A DNA stretch of 64,000 nucleotides, from NCBI GenBank assembly GCA_963693285.1, contig OY848918.1, positions 9,860,162 through 9,924,161 of the forward strand. The letters are read 5' to 3'. A model generated the notes under the pieces. That model was given only the letters and a program-made list of their open reading frames with translations, was not told the DNA's origin and did no database searches. How positions within the stretch are numbered: position 1 is the stretch's first letter; each line of letters opens with the position of its first letter. Both the position numbers and the translations under genes were made by a program. The stretch comes from Xestospongia muta. Its lineage: Eukaryota > Porifera > Demospongiae > Haplosclerida > Petrosiidae. Shown piece by piece: positions 32,928-43,800 of the stretch.

Positions 32928-33380
32928 TTATCTTTTGAATATTTTGAATATACCAAAACTATAGTCACAATGTGGACAATTGTGAGCTACATCTTGCCAT
33001 TCAGGTACAAAGAAAGGTACACAAAAGCAAAATATAAGAGGTGGAAATAATAATATACCAACAATTATAAACCCTATTGCTACCATACAGGCAAAAACAG
33101 ACGGTTGTTGGGTTGTTTTAGTCATCACATCTTCTTGACAACACGGACAGAACTTCAAAGTAGATATAGCTCCTAGTCTACCTCCATTTCTTGGTGGCGG
33201 TGGTGGAGGCGGCTAAACTTGAATAGGTGTAGAATAGTATTGAGGCCATTGAGCTTGAACAACTTGAGGAGTATAACCAACAAAGTTTTGATTTATGTTG
33301 ATTTGTGGTTGTTGGTTGATATTGTATCTGGCTGGTTCATTCACTAAAGGTTGATAAGGTGGTGGAGCGCTTGGATTCAT
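32928..33380 (-). pseudogene. LITAF-domain protein of cassette, copy 1 (nonsense)
   Basis: Same protein as at 46213-46656, but codon CAG is TAG at 33213-33215 within the Pro-rich part, after VQ. The zinc-binding/membrane domain downstream (FCPCCQEDV...HNCPHCDY) stays open. The C-terminus has a 9-base duplication (FGIFKIFKR against FGIFKR). A shorter product from an internal start is possible but would lack the PPPY motif. Confidence 0.75.
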
Positions 33381-33484
33381 CTTACCAACTAAAAATGTAA
33401 AGTTAAACTATGATTAACTTCCAATTTGAAACGGATGACAGTAATTAATATGCAATGGCACTTATAAATTAATAATCAAGTTAA

Positions 33485-34129
33485 TTATTTAAGGTCAACA
33501 GTATAAGTTATAGCATTCTTCCACTTGTCTTCATCTTTAACTTTGAGCCAAATATCCCTCAAATCTTCACAATCTTCAGTTGAGTCTTTACCCTTGCTTC
33601 CAGCATGTCTTTTGAAGTGTTCACCTCTTCCAAATACACCATCATAAAGCTCGGATAGCTTAGGGTTTTTAGTAGATCTAAGGTATTTCTTTCCTGTAAA
33701 ACAAGTGCACAACCATTTAACACTACTCACATTAAAATCGATACCATATCGTTTAAGCTCATGATAGAGAATAGATCTATCTGATACGGCCCAGTGAGTA
33801 ATCAGAACGACATTGTAGTTTTCTTGTAGTTGCTGGATGTAGTCGATTAGTTTATCCAGAGCTTCTTTAGTGTGCATGGATTCGACGGGTGTTACATGTT
33901 TATACATTTGGCCCCTAAGACAAGAGATACCACTGTAGGCGTTTGCATGAATAGGGCGATCGAGATCCAGACAATATGTTGAGATAAGTTTACCATCCAT
34001 TTCCATGAGAGTGTATTGAGAGAGGATTAGAATGCTGAAGTCAAAGCCACAACTAGAAGAGTTAGCGCTGTTATATTCCGTATCAAAGAAGAGGTACTTG
34101 GTTGGTTTTGTTTGAGCAGGAGCTTCCAT
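33485..34129 (-). CDS. DEDD-type 3'-5' exonuclease-like protein, copy 1
   Basis: 214 codons from the ATG at 34129. An upstream in-frame ATG at 34261 adds 44 residues of non-exonuclease-like sequence and is judged untranslated. Motif I is KYLFFDTEYN (Asp16, Glu18). Motif II is in VVLITHWAVSDRSILYHELK (Asp118). Motif III is RHAGSKGKDSTEDCEDLRDI (His175 and Asp186 or nearby). This fits the RNase-H-fold DnaQ/DEDD exonuclease layout, which trims DNA or RNA 3' ends. No polymerase domain is attached. It differs from copy 2 only at scattered sites, with no disabling change in either, so it could be expressed. A role in replication, repair or RNA trimming of a parent virus or element is inference. Confidence 0.65.
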   Translation of the reverse strand: MEAPAQTKPTKYLFFDTEYNSANSSSCGFDFSILILSQYTLMEMDGKLISTYCLDLDRPIHANAYSGISCLRGQMYKHVTPVESMHTKEALDKLIDYIQQLQENYNVVLITHWAVSDRSILYHELKRYGIDFNVSSVKWLCTCFTGKKYLRSTKNPKLSELYDGVFGRGEHFKRHAGSKGKDSTEDCEDLRDIWLKVKDEDKWKNAITYTVDLK

Positions 34130-34289
34130 AATGTAATAACAGTATTGTCTACAAAATGTACTACTCCTCCAAAAATTTGAAAGCGAAAACCAATGGCAAG
34201 ATCCCAAAAGAAAATATGGAATGGGAATGGCAATATATTGGTCGACTTGATATAAATACAATTTTTAGCTTCCATATACAGGATGGAAA

Positions 34290-34310
34290 TTTACTGTAAC
34301 TTACAGTAAA
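34290..34310. promoter_or_regulatory. Palindrome in divergent promoter, copy 1
   Basis: TTTACTGTAA, a single C, then TTACAGTAAA: a perfect 10-base inverted repeat between the two divergent cassette genes. It is followed by TATAAATA (34342-34349), a plausible TATA box for the plus-strand gene. Unchanged in copy 2 (47568-47588). Could be an operator, transcription-factor dimer site or origin. Confidence 0.5.
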
Positions 34311-34459
34311 TTATCTTGACTTGTTTACATTTTGACAATTCTATAAATACCTCTGTTTTTTGAATTATTCACCACTTTTGGAAGACAGCAAATCTTAAAG
34401 TGAGATTTTACCATTATATTATCCTCTTTTTAATTGAAGTTTATTTATATTTAGTTCAA

Positions 34460-35880
34460 CATCCAATATACCGATGAAGTTAAGATTAAGATTGCTAGTA
34501 GTAAACGGTTTTCAAATCAAGTCCCAAGAGCACAGAAGATTGCAAGAGGAGCTAGACCTACTCGATTGACAAATATTAAAGAGGAGGATGAGGACATTAG
34601 GAGGTGAATAAGAAATGAACTAGAGGGATATATTAATTGACCTAATGGTGAGACTGTTGCTTATTTGGAGGATTTTTGGGATATTCTCACAAGAGAGTAT
34701 CACAAGACTATTTGATCCATCATATCATCCAAGAATCAACCTCAGTCAGATATCAACCAGGACTAGACCTCGGTTTACATTTTTAGATTTCATGTGGTTG
34801 GAGTATTGCTCTCTTTGAATTTTAATCATGTCTTGGTCAATGATGAGGGCACGGCTAACTTTAGTGAAAGGTCAATGTTTATGATTGACATATTTTGGAA
34901 CATTTTAGAACACATGAGGGGCTATGATGCATGGAAGAATCGAGTAATCCAAGTTACAAGAACATCCGAGGTAACTATTCCAGTCTTCTTTCAGAACTTA
35001 CTCAAATTGGCGAGTTTGACCGCACAGTTATGGGAAGCTTCAATTTTAGTTTTCCAGAGTTTGAAAATGAGCATGTTTGGATTCCTGGCACATCTTCATC
35101 TTGTCTCCACCAGTTGTGGGAATGGATAGTCAAGAATCATTCTGCAGATATGCTACCTTTCCAAGATCGCCTGAGAAGAGCTATTCTTTCTTCCAATGTT
35201 AATTACACTCTTTGCAATCAAGATGGAGGGTGTCATCAAGTTTATTTAACCAACCAACCTACAGACACCTGTCCTCTTAGACATGAGAAAGGTACAAAGA
35301 TACCTGAACACAAAGATATTAAAGTTCAAAAGAATTGTGGAGTTAAGATGACCGAGTTAGCTGATTTACTTAAACATTTTGATTTTTACAATCCTACTAC
35401 AAGAAAGTGCACCTACTTATCATCAAAAAAGAACAAGCAGGGAGAGCAGTCGATTCATGTTTCGCCTAAGACCAAAAGAAAGTTTGCTGTTATTCCTCAC
35501 CCATTTGTTTTATTTCTTTTCAACGGCAAGCTTAAACCTGGTGGTAAGATTGAATGGAATGTTGTGGGTAACTCTTCTCAGTTAGTAGACGATTTTACCT
35601 CAATTTATCACATCGATCTCTTTAAAGATAGAGATATGCTTTTCAAGTTTGATAAGATTGTTAAAGATGCTCTCATATCTATCAAATTCAAGCTACCCGA
35701 TAACATTGTTACTCTTAATTGTTCCTATTTGGATAGTCGTCAAGTTGATTATAGAGGTGAAGTTATGGAAGATCAAGTCAAGTTTGCCGAAAAACAAAGA
35801 AGTCCTTGGAAATCTTTCACAAGTTTTGATAAGTACAACTACAGTTCGTTTCTCTCTTACTATATTTTATTTAGTTATCT
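34460..35880 (+). pseudogene. Large unknown protein of cassette, copy 1
   Basis: Homologous to 47739-49165. The start codon region reads AACATCCAATATACC (ATG lost). Two in-frame TGA codons (34605-34607, 34638-34640) are shared with copy 2. Further lesions: a length change near 34706, a 31-base deletion near 34797, and an 8-base insertion (GGCGAGTT) near 35008. The last part (from VMGSFNFSFPEF) is open to the end and keeps codons that are stops in copy 2. I do not recognise the family. The basic N-terminus (KRFSNQVPRAQKIARGARPT) and beta-rich C-terminus would suit a structural or nucleic-acid-binding protein, but that is speculation. Confidence 0.6.
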
Positions 35881-36154
35881 CTCTTACTTAGTAGTTTCTT
35901 TGTTTGTAAATCATAGTAGACTTGGTCCAATATCTTGCCAAGTTTAGCTTGTTTTCTAGCTTTGACACCAATTGGTTTAGCTGATGAACTAGGAGGTTTA
36001 AATCTAGAGAAACAAAAGGTACATTAACAGCTAACACATTGATACTGTATTAATAAATAGTCTTTCAGACCACACAACACAAGAGTTAACCAAACTCAGC
36101 CTAGTATCTGTTTAATACAAGAGACAAAACTGTTGTAATCAAAGCTAAAAACTA

Positions 36155-36226
<72 letters not shown>

Positions 36227-36740
36227 CAATGTACCATTGAATGTTGTGTTATATTGGATCTTTATTGCATATTGCTCAATATAATATTATTACATATATA
36301 GTGTATGTACATTGTACCATTGACTACTGTGTTATATTGACTCTTTATTACATATTGCTCAATATAATACTATCATATATATAGTGTGTGTACAATGTAC
36401 CATTGAGTGCTGTGTTATATTGACTCTTTATTGCATATTGCTCTGAGCTAGCATGCAAGTAGATACCAATACGTGTCATAGGAGCATAGACTTGAGAATC
36501 AAAGTTAGTATACTCATTAATAATGTTTCTTCTCTCTTGTTTTCCTTCAACATGGCGTCTCTGTTCTATTAGTTTACGTATGGCTGTAGTGAAGAGGAGG
36601 TAGTGTAAAATGTGATCATTGTGATAGAGACTATTGTGATAGTGGGATTGTTGTCAGAGTGTCTCTCTACTTTTTATGTGTTTACTCCTAATTCGTCTAA
36701 TTTGTCGCTCTTTCTCTTTGTTTCTAAGACTCCTAAAATA
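35881..36740 (-). pseudogene. CFAP91: CFAP91 middle exons, unit 4, right part
   Basis: A second copy within the unit of PSSSAKPIGVKARKQAKLGK and ILDQVYYDLQTKK (about 35885-36005), partly inside the cassette junction. Then come RHVEGKQERRNIINEYTNFD and SQVYAPMTRIGIYLHAS (about 36450-36590) and RNKEKERQIRRIRSKHIK (36670-36725). Since the first exon also exists left of the cassette (31920-32020), insertion was accompanied or followed by a local duplication or an unequal exchange. Confidence 0.8.
36161..36440. repeat. (AT)n run and 83-bp minisatellite
   Basis: An AT microsatellite (36161-36222) followed by three copies of an approximately 83-base unit with TTGCTCAATATAATACTATC, ATATATAGTGTGTGTACAAT and GTACCATTGAGTGCTGTG. 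The same minisatellite is at 39785-40005, 42680-42840, 49555-49770 and 57770-58035, and as 1-2 copies elsewhere. It lies inside the CFAP91 intron/exon end that encodes SQYNTxLNGTLY. Confidence 0.9.
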
Positions 36741-36877
36741 TTGTATATAATTATTAGTATATTAATCAGTTTATTGGTATCCAATTTGTTATTAACGTCA
36801 AAAATTTTTTCACAAAATCAAAGGTGTATCAAAATTAATGTATGCAATGTTATTGATCACAACATGAGAGTTTTCCT

Positions 36878-38119
36878 TTATTTCACATAGATCTCATAAT
36901 GGGCTACTGGACAATCTTCATCAGATGTACCTTCACTAAGACAGATCCTCATTTCTATGTAGTCAGTAGTGGAGCAATTGAGTTTCTTATAAAACCAAGG
37001 TATACCATTACGTTGACAACAGGCAGTTTCTAAGTTTCCACATTGATGACCATCCCACAGGGGATCATTGGGATAGAATTTACCAAAAACAGGATGATTT
37101 GGACTTCCAGACTCACAATAATAGTCACTACCAACAAATGATGGTGGAGTTCTAGGATCTTTACTACATGGACAACTACTATAAAGATAGTTATCAGTTG
37201 AGCCAGCCATAAAAGTCCAAATATGCCTACGAGGATTGCCATGAGTTAAACTGATACCATCACAGTAATAAGAGTTAATATTGCTGATGGAATGGTATGC
37301 TGCATCTGTATAGCCAACTTGATATCCAATAACTTTACCACATACTTCAGAGTACTTGACGTTACCTGATGGAAATGTTATTCCTACACAACTACCTCCA
37401 CTACTAACTGGTCGGCCACATGCTCGAACACCATTTTCATTATACAGTCTAAATTCATCAGGACATTTCTCACAGCTATCTGCCATGTTAAGATAAGCTA
37501 CCCTCATCCAACCTCCTGTGGAATTACACAATTCTTCCATATAACAGTACACTTGACGAGCAATGCTGCTATTATCAGCTATAATGTAATAGTCTGAAGA
37601 ACAGTCTGGACATCTTCTTTTGACCTCCTCACACGAACGAGGAAGTAACAATGATGGAAGAGGACATTTCTTTGTAGTAGTGTTCTCATGAATATCTTTG
37701 AGAGTATTAATATCTTCTTTTATGTCATCAATATTACCTTCTAATCTATTCATACTCCTATTGAGATTACTAAAAACCTCAGGTATCATTATAATGCCTT
37801 CATTGTACAATCTTGTTTCTAACCTGGATATATTAGCAACAATAGTCTCAATGAGTTCTTTGATCATTTTATTACATTTAGTTGGTGAGTTAGATAGTAG
37901 TTGTTGTGATACAACAAGTTGTATGGGACTATTTAGATTACTACCATCTTCACAAGGTGGACAGCTACTGCGAGAAGATTTAGTAAGGAGTTGATTAATA
38001 GCAGCAGTCAGGTTAGCTATGGCATCATCTATACTACTATCACCATCAGAATGACTTAATGGATTAGACATACCAGTAATAGCTAATATGACTACCAGTA
38101 AAGATAGAAGGGAAGTCAT
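36878..38119 (-). CDS. Secreted coiled-coil / fibrinogen-like protein, FReD-4
   Basis: A 413-codon open frame, MTSLLSLL subfamily. It is nearly identical to FReD-1 and -5 in the signal peptide and Ser/Cys-rich linker (SSRSSCPPCEDGSN). Differences cluster: FSNLNRSMNRLEG in the helix, CSSDYY for CPSDYY, DSCEKC (Ser to Cys, an extra Cys), GYTDAAYHSISNINSYYCDG, and the loop TFMAGSTDNYLYSSCPCSKD. The domain is otherwise complete to EIYVK. The stop TAA overlaps AATAAA (36877-36882). Secreted; ligand unknown. Altered Cys numbers would change disulphides. Confidence 0.88.
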   Translation of the reverse strand: MTSLLSLLVVILAITGMSNPLSHSDGDSSIDDAIANLTAAINQLLTKSSRSSCPPCEDGSNLNSPIQLVVSQQLLSNSPTKCNKMIKELIETIVANISRLETRLYNEGIIMIPEVFSNLNRSMNRLEGNIDDIKEDINTLKDIHENTTTKKCPLPSLLLPRSCEEVKRRCPDCSSDYYIIADNSSIARQVYCYMEELCNSTGGWMRVAYLNMADSCEKCPDEFRLYNENGVRACGRPVSSGGSCVGITFPSGNVKYSEVCGKVIGYQVGYTDAAYHSISNINSYYCDGISLTHGNPRRHIWTFMAGSTDNYLYSSCPCSKDPRTPPSFVGSDYYCESGSPNHPVFGKFYPNDPLWDGHQCGNLETACCQRNGIPWFYKKLNCSTTDYIEMRICLSEGTSDEDCPVAHYEIYVK

Positions 38120-38165
38120 TGTAACTCATGTACTATTCTACTCTTGTTGTGCTGTAGACTGTCTA

Positions 38166-38174
38166 CCTTATATA
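38166..38174 (-). promoter_or_regulatory. TATA box of FReD-4
   Basis: TATATAAGG on the minus strand, about 47 bases above the ATG, in the same leader context as FReD-1. Confidence 0.6.
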
Positions 38175-39058
38175 TACTCACTGAGATAGTGAGATAACTA
38201 AGTCATCTAAAATTGAATAACACCTGGAGGGATTGACTTTCCAGAGAAAGTAACCTCCTTCAAGTGATAAAGGATACCACAAGGACTACCTAATGTCAAC
38301 CATGACTGTCTTTTCTCAGTATCAAAAAGATAACGTTCACCTCAAAGACTACCCTAATAGAAACTATAGTAAAATAAATCAGTCCTCTTGATGACAGCTG
38401 TAGATCATAACAGTCCTCAGTGGTAATAGACAGCACCTGTACTAACAGTTAGAGGAATATCACAGTAAAGAGTCTCCTCCCATTATCACTCGAGTTATAA
38501 ACACTACTTAATAAGATATTAACACTGGAATTTTCTTCACTAGTTTAAATCCACAATCATTTAATGAAAAGTCTATATAACCTATAATTAAACTATCAGT
38601 CATAGAAATGATTGTCTAGAGATAGTTGTATGTGTTTGCCTTACAATTTGACACGTACTGATGGGATTTTCACTTTGCCTACATCATACTTCATGTACTC
38701 TCATTTTTTAGGGTTTAGTTGTATAGTGAAAAATAACATAAACCAGAAGGCAAAGTGATACTTAGCTAATGAATTAAGTGAAATAAGATTCAGCCAAAGT
38801 GAGAACAATTCATACTGATAATTTATTACTTAAAGGACACACCCCTATTTATATAACCATAATGTAATTAAAATAACTATGGCATACTGATTATGTCAAA
38901 TTTGTCCAGAAGTTGTTAAAACTTGTACATTGTTTTAGTGTTTAGGAAGGTTTGGGTGCGATCTAGGAACAGTATAAAAGTGGTGATACCACTCCCATTA
39001 TTATCAGAACATTTCAAAACAAATAGTGGGTGCTTCTTGGTGTAACATTAAGCATTAA
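38175..39058. other. FReD-4 upstream region
   Basis: 38200-38640 is one promoter-type block (GAATAACACCTGGAGGGATT at 38216), homologous to 7950-8390. 38650-39058 is unlike the rest of the array and has no recognisable gene or repeat. Confidence 0.6.
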
Positions 39059-39215
39059 ACATCCAAGTTGTTTGCTAATATTAACTAGAGATTGTTCAAT
39101 AAAATTCGAGAGAAGAGGTAGAAAGACATGTATCAGAGCCATCAATATGGCTGGTAGAGCTAGCAGAGACACTAGCAATAACAGCCAGTAGAATTACAGC
39201 ATAGAAATATACCAT
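39059..39215 (-). pseudogene. FReD-2-type N-terminal fragment
   Basis: ATG at 39215 gives MVYFYAVILLAVIASVSASS, then DTCLSTSSLEF and a stop after a one-base insertion (GAATTTTATTG for AAATTTATTG). NISKQLG codons follow in another frame before homology ends. So the second subfamily once existed in this unit too. Confidence 0.8.
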
Positions 39216-39784
39216 CTTAAGGTGTTTTCTTGAAGATTGAGATGTAAAAAAAAGTACTTAGCCTCAAATTTATACTATGGATTGAAATGACCTTGATATC
39301 CAAAAGGTCATATCCTAGAGTTGTATTTGTTAAACAAAAGTTTATTTAGTACATTACCATTAAATATATGTAACAAAGTATTACATTTATCTTGAGAACT
39401 TTAGCAGACTATTGGAGTAATTGTCTTGAGTAGCAGATGTATCTAACTATATTCATGTTAGCCTCATCAGGTATTCTGTTATGTCAGCATAGGATGTATT
39501 CTTTTTATAAAGGAGGAATTCAGTTGACCACATTGCTGGTATAAAGTATATAGACATACAAAACAAGAGGTCAAACTTAGAGTGTTACTTTGAAGAGCTT
39601 CAAAACAATGACTAAGATGTGATGTGGAACTAATAAAAATTCAATTTATATAGTGAGAAAGCAAGTAATAACATTACAGTCCATTTCTGAAGAGAGTTAT
39701 TTATATCACACATGACTAGCAACAGCTGGTACATAGGTTTCTATCTTATGATAAAAAGATACAGTATATTGGCACTTCATTGTA
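39216..39784. other. No feature recognised
   Basis: AT-rich sequence, TATA-like AATTTATACTATGG near 39270, no persuasive reading frame, no similarity to the neighbouring units that I could see. Confidence 0.5.
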
Positions 39785-40005
39785 TATTACTCAATATAAT
39801 ACTATCATATATATAGTCTGTGTACAATGTACCATTGAGTGCTGTGTTATATTGGCTCTTTATTGCATATTGCTCAATATAATACTATCATATATATAGT
39901 GTGCACAATGTATCATTGAGTACTGTGTTATATTGGCTCTTTATTACATTTTCTCAATATAATACTATCATATATATAGTGCGTGTACAATGTACCATTG
40001 AGTAT
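39785..40005. repeat. 83-bp minisatellite, 3 copies
   Basis: TCAATATAATACTATCATAT starts at about 39791, 39874 and 39954. Here it stands apart from CFAP91 exons and directly next to the inverted phosphatase piece, which suggests it took part in the rearrangement. Confidence 0.85.
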
Positions 40006-40011
40006 AAACAT

Positions 40012-40160
40012 AGGTACCTCCCCTTGGCACCAAACTAACCATTCAAACAAGCTATGTTCTACTTTAATTCTAGTATTGAAGTCATCCATTCCTTGCAAGA
40101 TGGCATTAGCTGTCTGCTTGCTGAAGATATGGTTTTGGTTTCAAAGTTGATTCAAATTAA
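40012..40160. pseudogene. Histidine-phosphatase fragment, copy 5, part inverted
   Basis: 40012-40118 reads on the minus strand (TANAILQGMDDFNTRIKVEH, then SLFEWLVW and GEVPMF), while 40119-40160 continues on the plus strand (AEDMVLVSKLIQIK frame-shifted, stop TAA 40158). In all sisters these are collinear, so about 107 bases have flipped in place. No 5' part is present. Confidence 0.8.
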
Positions 40161-41186
40161 GTTCTTTGCAATAAAACTTTGTAATAATCTATTGTCAAAT
40201 GTTGTGAATGTTAATCAGAGGGGTTTTACTCGTTTAAATTAATTACAATAATATGCTGTGCATATTATCATCTTTATTTTGTTTTAAATAGTAGCTTGTT
40301 TATTGTAATTATTATTGATTTTTGTTTTAATGTTCTTTTAAGTCTCTTTTATTTCTCTCTTATGATCACTGTTATATTTTTTCAGGGATAATAATTATTG
40401 TTATACTACAATATAAGGCTATTATAAGTACCTGTACTATGCAGAGTAATACACTCTAGTATCATAATATGTTAATACAACATTTCTAGTGATCTTGTTG
40501 GTTGGTGGTTTCACTGCTTTGCCCCTCTTCACTAATAGTAGGAGTAGTAACTGTTTCCTTAGCTAGTCCTTCTTCTCCTAGTTGTTTATGGATAATACGA
40601 TGAGCTGCTAATAAATGTTTCCTCTGACTGTGTTTGACTAGAGACATGATCAATGGAGTCCAGATATTTTTATCTGTTGGTAACTTACCTTTCTCTCTGA
40701 CAATCTGTTTCTCTACCTCAGGTAGCAAGAAGTAATAAACCCTTTTTCAGCTACCATTTCTTGACTTTGCAGTTTATCTCGACTGCAAGTATAACATTAT
40801 ATTATATATCATCTATTCTCAATACAGTAATGTTAATAACTTATGTTTCTTCAAATTCAGCTGCTAGTTTGTTTATGACATTAGCTTGTTCATGTATCTC
40901 TTGTCTAGCCTATAATAAGGTGACTATTAATAAGTTATGATATATTGAAGATTTAATACCTGTTTATCAGCTGTTTTCATATAGATTGTAGAATAATGTC
41001 CTCTAGGTAAGTGTCAACAGTGCCTTGATGAACTCTTATCATCTGATGGAGAAGCAACATGAAAGAGTAATGAACATATGAATGTTAAGAGTCAATAAAA
41101 GTATATAGTAGACATAATAAACTAGTAGACCATTGTATAGTGAATTATCTGATGTAGAGTGGATGGGTTTAAGGCATATAGACTCA

Positions 41187-41348
<162 letters not shown>

Positions 41349-41947
41349 CTATACATAACCACAGCAGTACATATAATTGTGTGTGCTTGTGTAACGAACA
41401 GACCTGTAATCTGATAAGTTCTTTATTGAGGAAGTCCAACTGTTGACCAATCAACTCGGCAGCTCCTTGTTCAGCTCCATCATTAATAACAGATTCCTGT
41501 TATTAGTGTTATTAATTGTTAACTAAATAGTATTTACCTTGTGTTCAGCTTTTTCTTTAGTTCTCTGTTTACTCAATATAGCTTCTGTCTCTTTTTTCTT
41601 CTGTTTTTGCTCAGGAGATTGTAAGGCATGTGTAGTACGGAGCTCTTTAATAAGATCTGATCTCATCTCTTTACCTTCATACATCTTGAGAAATGAGATG
41701 TGTGGAGTCAATGGTACAATATGAAGAGGTCCTACTAACCTTGTTTTGTACAGCACAACCTCTAATAAGTCTTTGTAGTAAGATAATGGCCAACTCTCGT
41801 TCCTCTTCCTCCTATAGAGTGTAATAGATGTATGACTGTACTGTATCAGTAATCAATGTATTGATGATACACATAAGTGCATATATTATTAGTATTATAA
41901 TACATAAATTATGATAGGTACATTTAATTAGAAACTAGTATAAAAAA

Positions 41948-42010
41948 GCTGATTAATCTTTGCCTGGAATTGAACCACAGGTCTTCCACTAGTTCAGAAG
42001 TTGCTTTAAC
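41948..42010 (-). mobile_element. tRNA-like SINE candidate, copy 3
   Basis: GCTGATTAATCTTTGCCTGG start and minus-strand GGTTCAATTCC as in 17031-17114, same intron; the distal direct repeat has been replaced. Confidence 0.4.
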
Positions 42011-42566
42011 TATTGAACTACTTTAAGATTCTCTGTACCCACTCATAACAATTTATAATACACTATCAATCATGTATTGTAGATTATCTGTGTATTGTTG
42101 TACAAACATACTTCACTCAGTGCTTCAATAGTTGGAGTTGAAGTGTGTGGAATTGGTTTTTCAACTTTCTCTAACAGTTTCAATGGTTTTTGACCCTCAT
42201 CAGCTAAAAAGATGAAAGAAATGACCTCATCAGAGTCTGAGCTATTACAATAAAAGTTCATTTCACTCTATTTATAAAATATTTAGTTATCTCTCTTACT
42301 TTGTAGTTTCTTTGTTTGTAAATTATTGTAGACTTTGTCCAATATCTTGCCAAGTTTAGCTTGTTTTCTAGCTTTGACACCAATTGGTTTAGCTGATGAA
42401 CTAGGAGGTTTAATTCTAGAAAGACAAACAGGTACATTAACAGCTAACACATTGATACTGTATTAATAGTTTCTCAGACTACACAACACAAGAGGTAACA
42501 AAACTCAGCCTAGTGTCAACTGGTTAATCCAAGTGACAAAACTTTTCTAATCTAAATTAAAAACTA

Positions 42567-42568
42567 GC

Positions 42569-42622
<54 letters not shown>
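42567..42622. repeat. (TA)n microsatellite
   Basis: A pure TA run in the CFAP91 intron, equivalent to 17637-17692. Confidence 0.95.
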
Positions 42623-42623
<1 letters not shown>

Positions 42624-43268
42624 CAGAATATACCTCAAATCAGTCACTTTATGAGGCAGAGTAGCTTTAAGATTCAATATAATACTATCATATATATAGT
42701 GTATGTACAATGTACCATTGAGTGCTGTGTAATATAACTAATATTGGCTCTTTATTGCATAATATTATCATATATATAGTGTGTGTACAATGTACCATTG
42801 AGTGTTGTGTTATATTGGCTCTTTATTGTATATTGCTCTGAGTTAGCATCCAAGTAGATACCAATATGTGTCATAGGAGCATAGACTTGAGAATCAAAGT
42901 TAGTATACTCATTGATAATGTTTCTTCTCTCTTGTTTTCCTTCAACATGGCGTCTCTGTTCTATTAGTTTACGTATGGCTGTAGTGAAGTGGAGGTAGTG
43001 TAACATGTGATCATTGTGATAGAGACTATTGTGATAGTGTGATTGTTGTCAGAGTGTCTCTACCTTTTATGTGTTCACTCCTAACTCATCTAATTTGTCG
43101 CTCTTTCTCTTTGTTTCTAAGACTCCTAAAATATTGTACATAATTATCAGTATGTTTAATCAGTTTATTGGTATCAAAATTGTTATTAACATTAATTTTT
43201 TCACAAAATCAAAGGTGTATCAAAATTAATGTATGCAATATTATTGATCACAACATGAGACTTTTCCT

Positions 43269-43800
43269 TTATTTCACATAGATCTCATAATGGGCTACAG
43301 CACAATCTTCATCAGATGTTGCTTCATCAAGACAGATCCTCATCTCTACGTAGTCAGAAGTGGAATAATTGAACTTCTTATAAAACCAAGGTATACCAGT
43401 ACGTTGACAACAGGCAGTTTCTATACTACCACATTGATGACCATCCCACAGAGGATCATTGGTATAGAATTTACCTACAACAGGATAATTTGGACTTCCA
43501 GACTCACAATAATAGTCACTACCAACAAATGATGGTGGAGTTATAGAATATTTACTACCACATGGACAACGACTATGAAGGTTATCAGTTGAACCACAAA
43601 TAAAAGTCCAAATATGCTTACGAGGATTGCCATGAGTTAAACTAATACCATCACTGTAATGAAAGTTAATACTACCGTTACTGTGACGTGCTCCATCTGT
43701 GTGACCAACTTGATATCCAATAACTTTACCACAAACTTGAGAGTACTCAATGTTACCTGATGGAAATGTTATTCCTACACAGCTACCTCCACTACTAACT
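43269..43800 (-). pseudogene. FReD C-terminal half, unit 5
   Basis: Open from 43800 to the stop TAA at 43269-43271: SSGGSCVGITFPSGN, CGKVIGYQVGHTDGARHS, SINFHYSDGISLTHGNPRKH, CPCGSKYSITPPSFVGSD, PLWDGHQCGSIETACCQ, EIYVK. Everything upstream of VSSGG is replaced by the 43801-44038 block, so there is no signal peptide or start. The loop after TFICGSTDN again differs from all other copies. Confidence 0.82.

Larger units (their letters stand above)
32389..35880. mobile_element. Virus-like four-gene cassette, copy 1
   Basis: About 3.5 kb without similarity to the array. Minus-strand genes lie at 32417, 32928 and 33485, and one large plus-strand gene from about 34460, diverging about a palindrome at 34290-34310. 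A second copy, very similar throughout, lies at 45431-49165. Both right ends run into the same CFAP91 exon sequence (...TTTAGTTATCTCTCTTAC). Left ends differ: here it abuts the intron after CACTTTATGAGG...GTTACATTGTCTCTTT, while copy 2 has about 230 extra bases. No terminal inverted repeats, integrase or polymerase seen, so this is probably an internal piece of a larger element. Intergenic distances of 100-180 bases and the divergent layout are virus-like. Family unknown. Confidence 0.65.

Noticed and set aside
33485..34261. Longer 258-residue start for the exonuclease
   Set aside because: The extra 44 residues are unlike an exonuclease and overlap the promoter-proximal region; the ATG at 34129 directly precedes motif I.
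34931..35947. Intact 338-residue gene in cassette copy 1
   Set aside because: Its first 30 codons come from a shifted frame created by an 8-base insertion, and its last 25 codons run into CFAP91-derived sequence.
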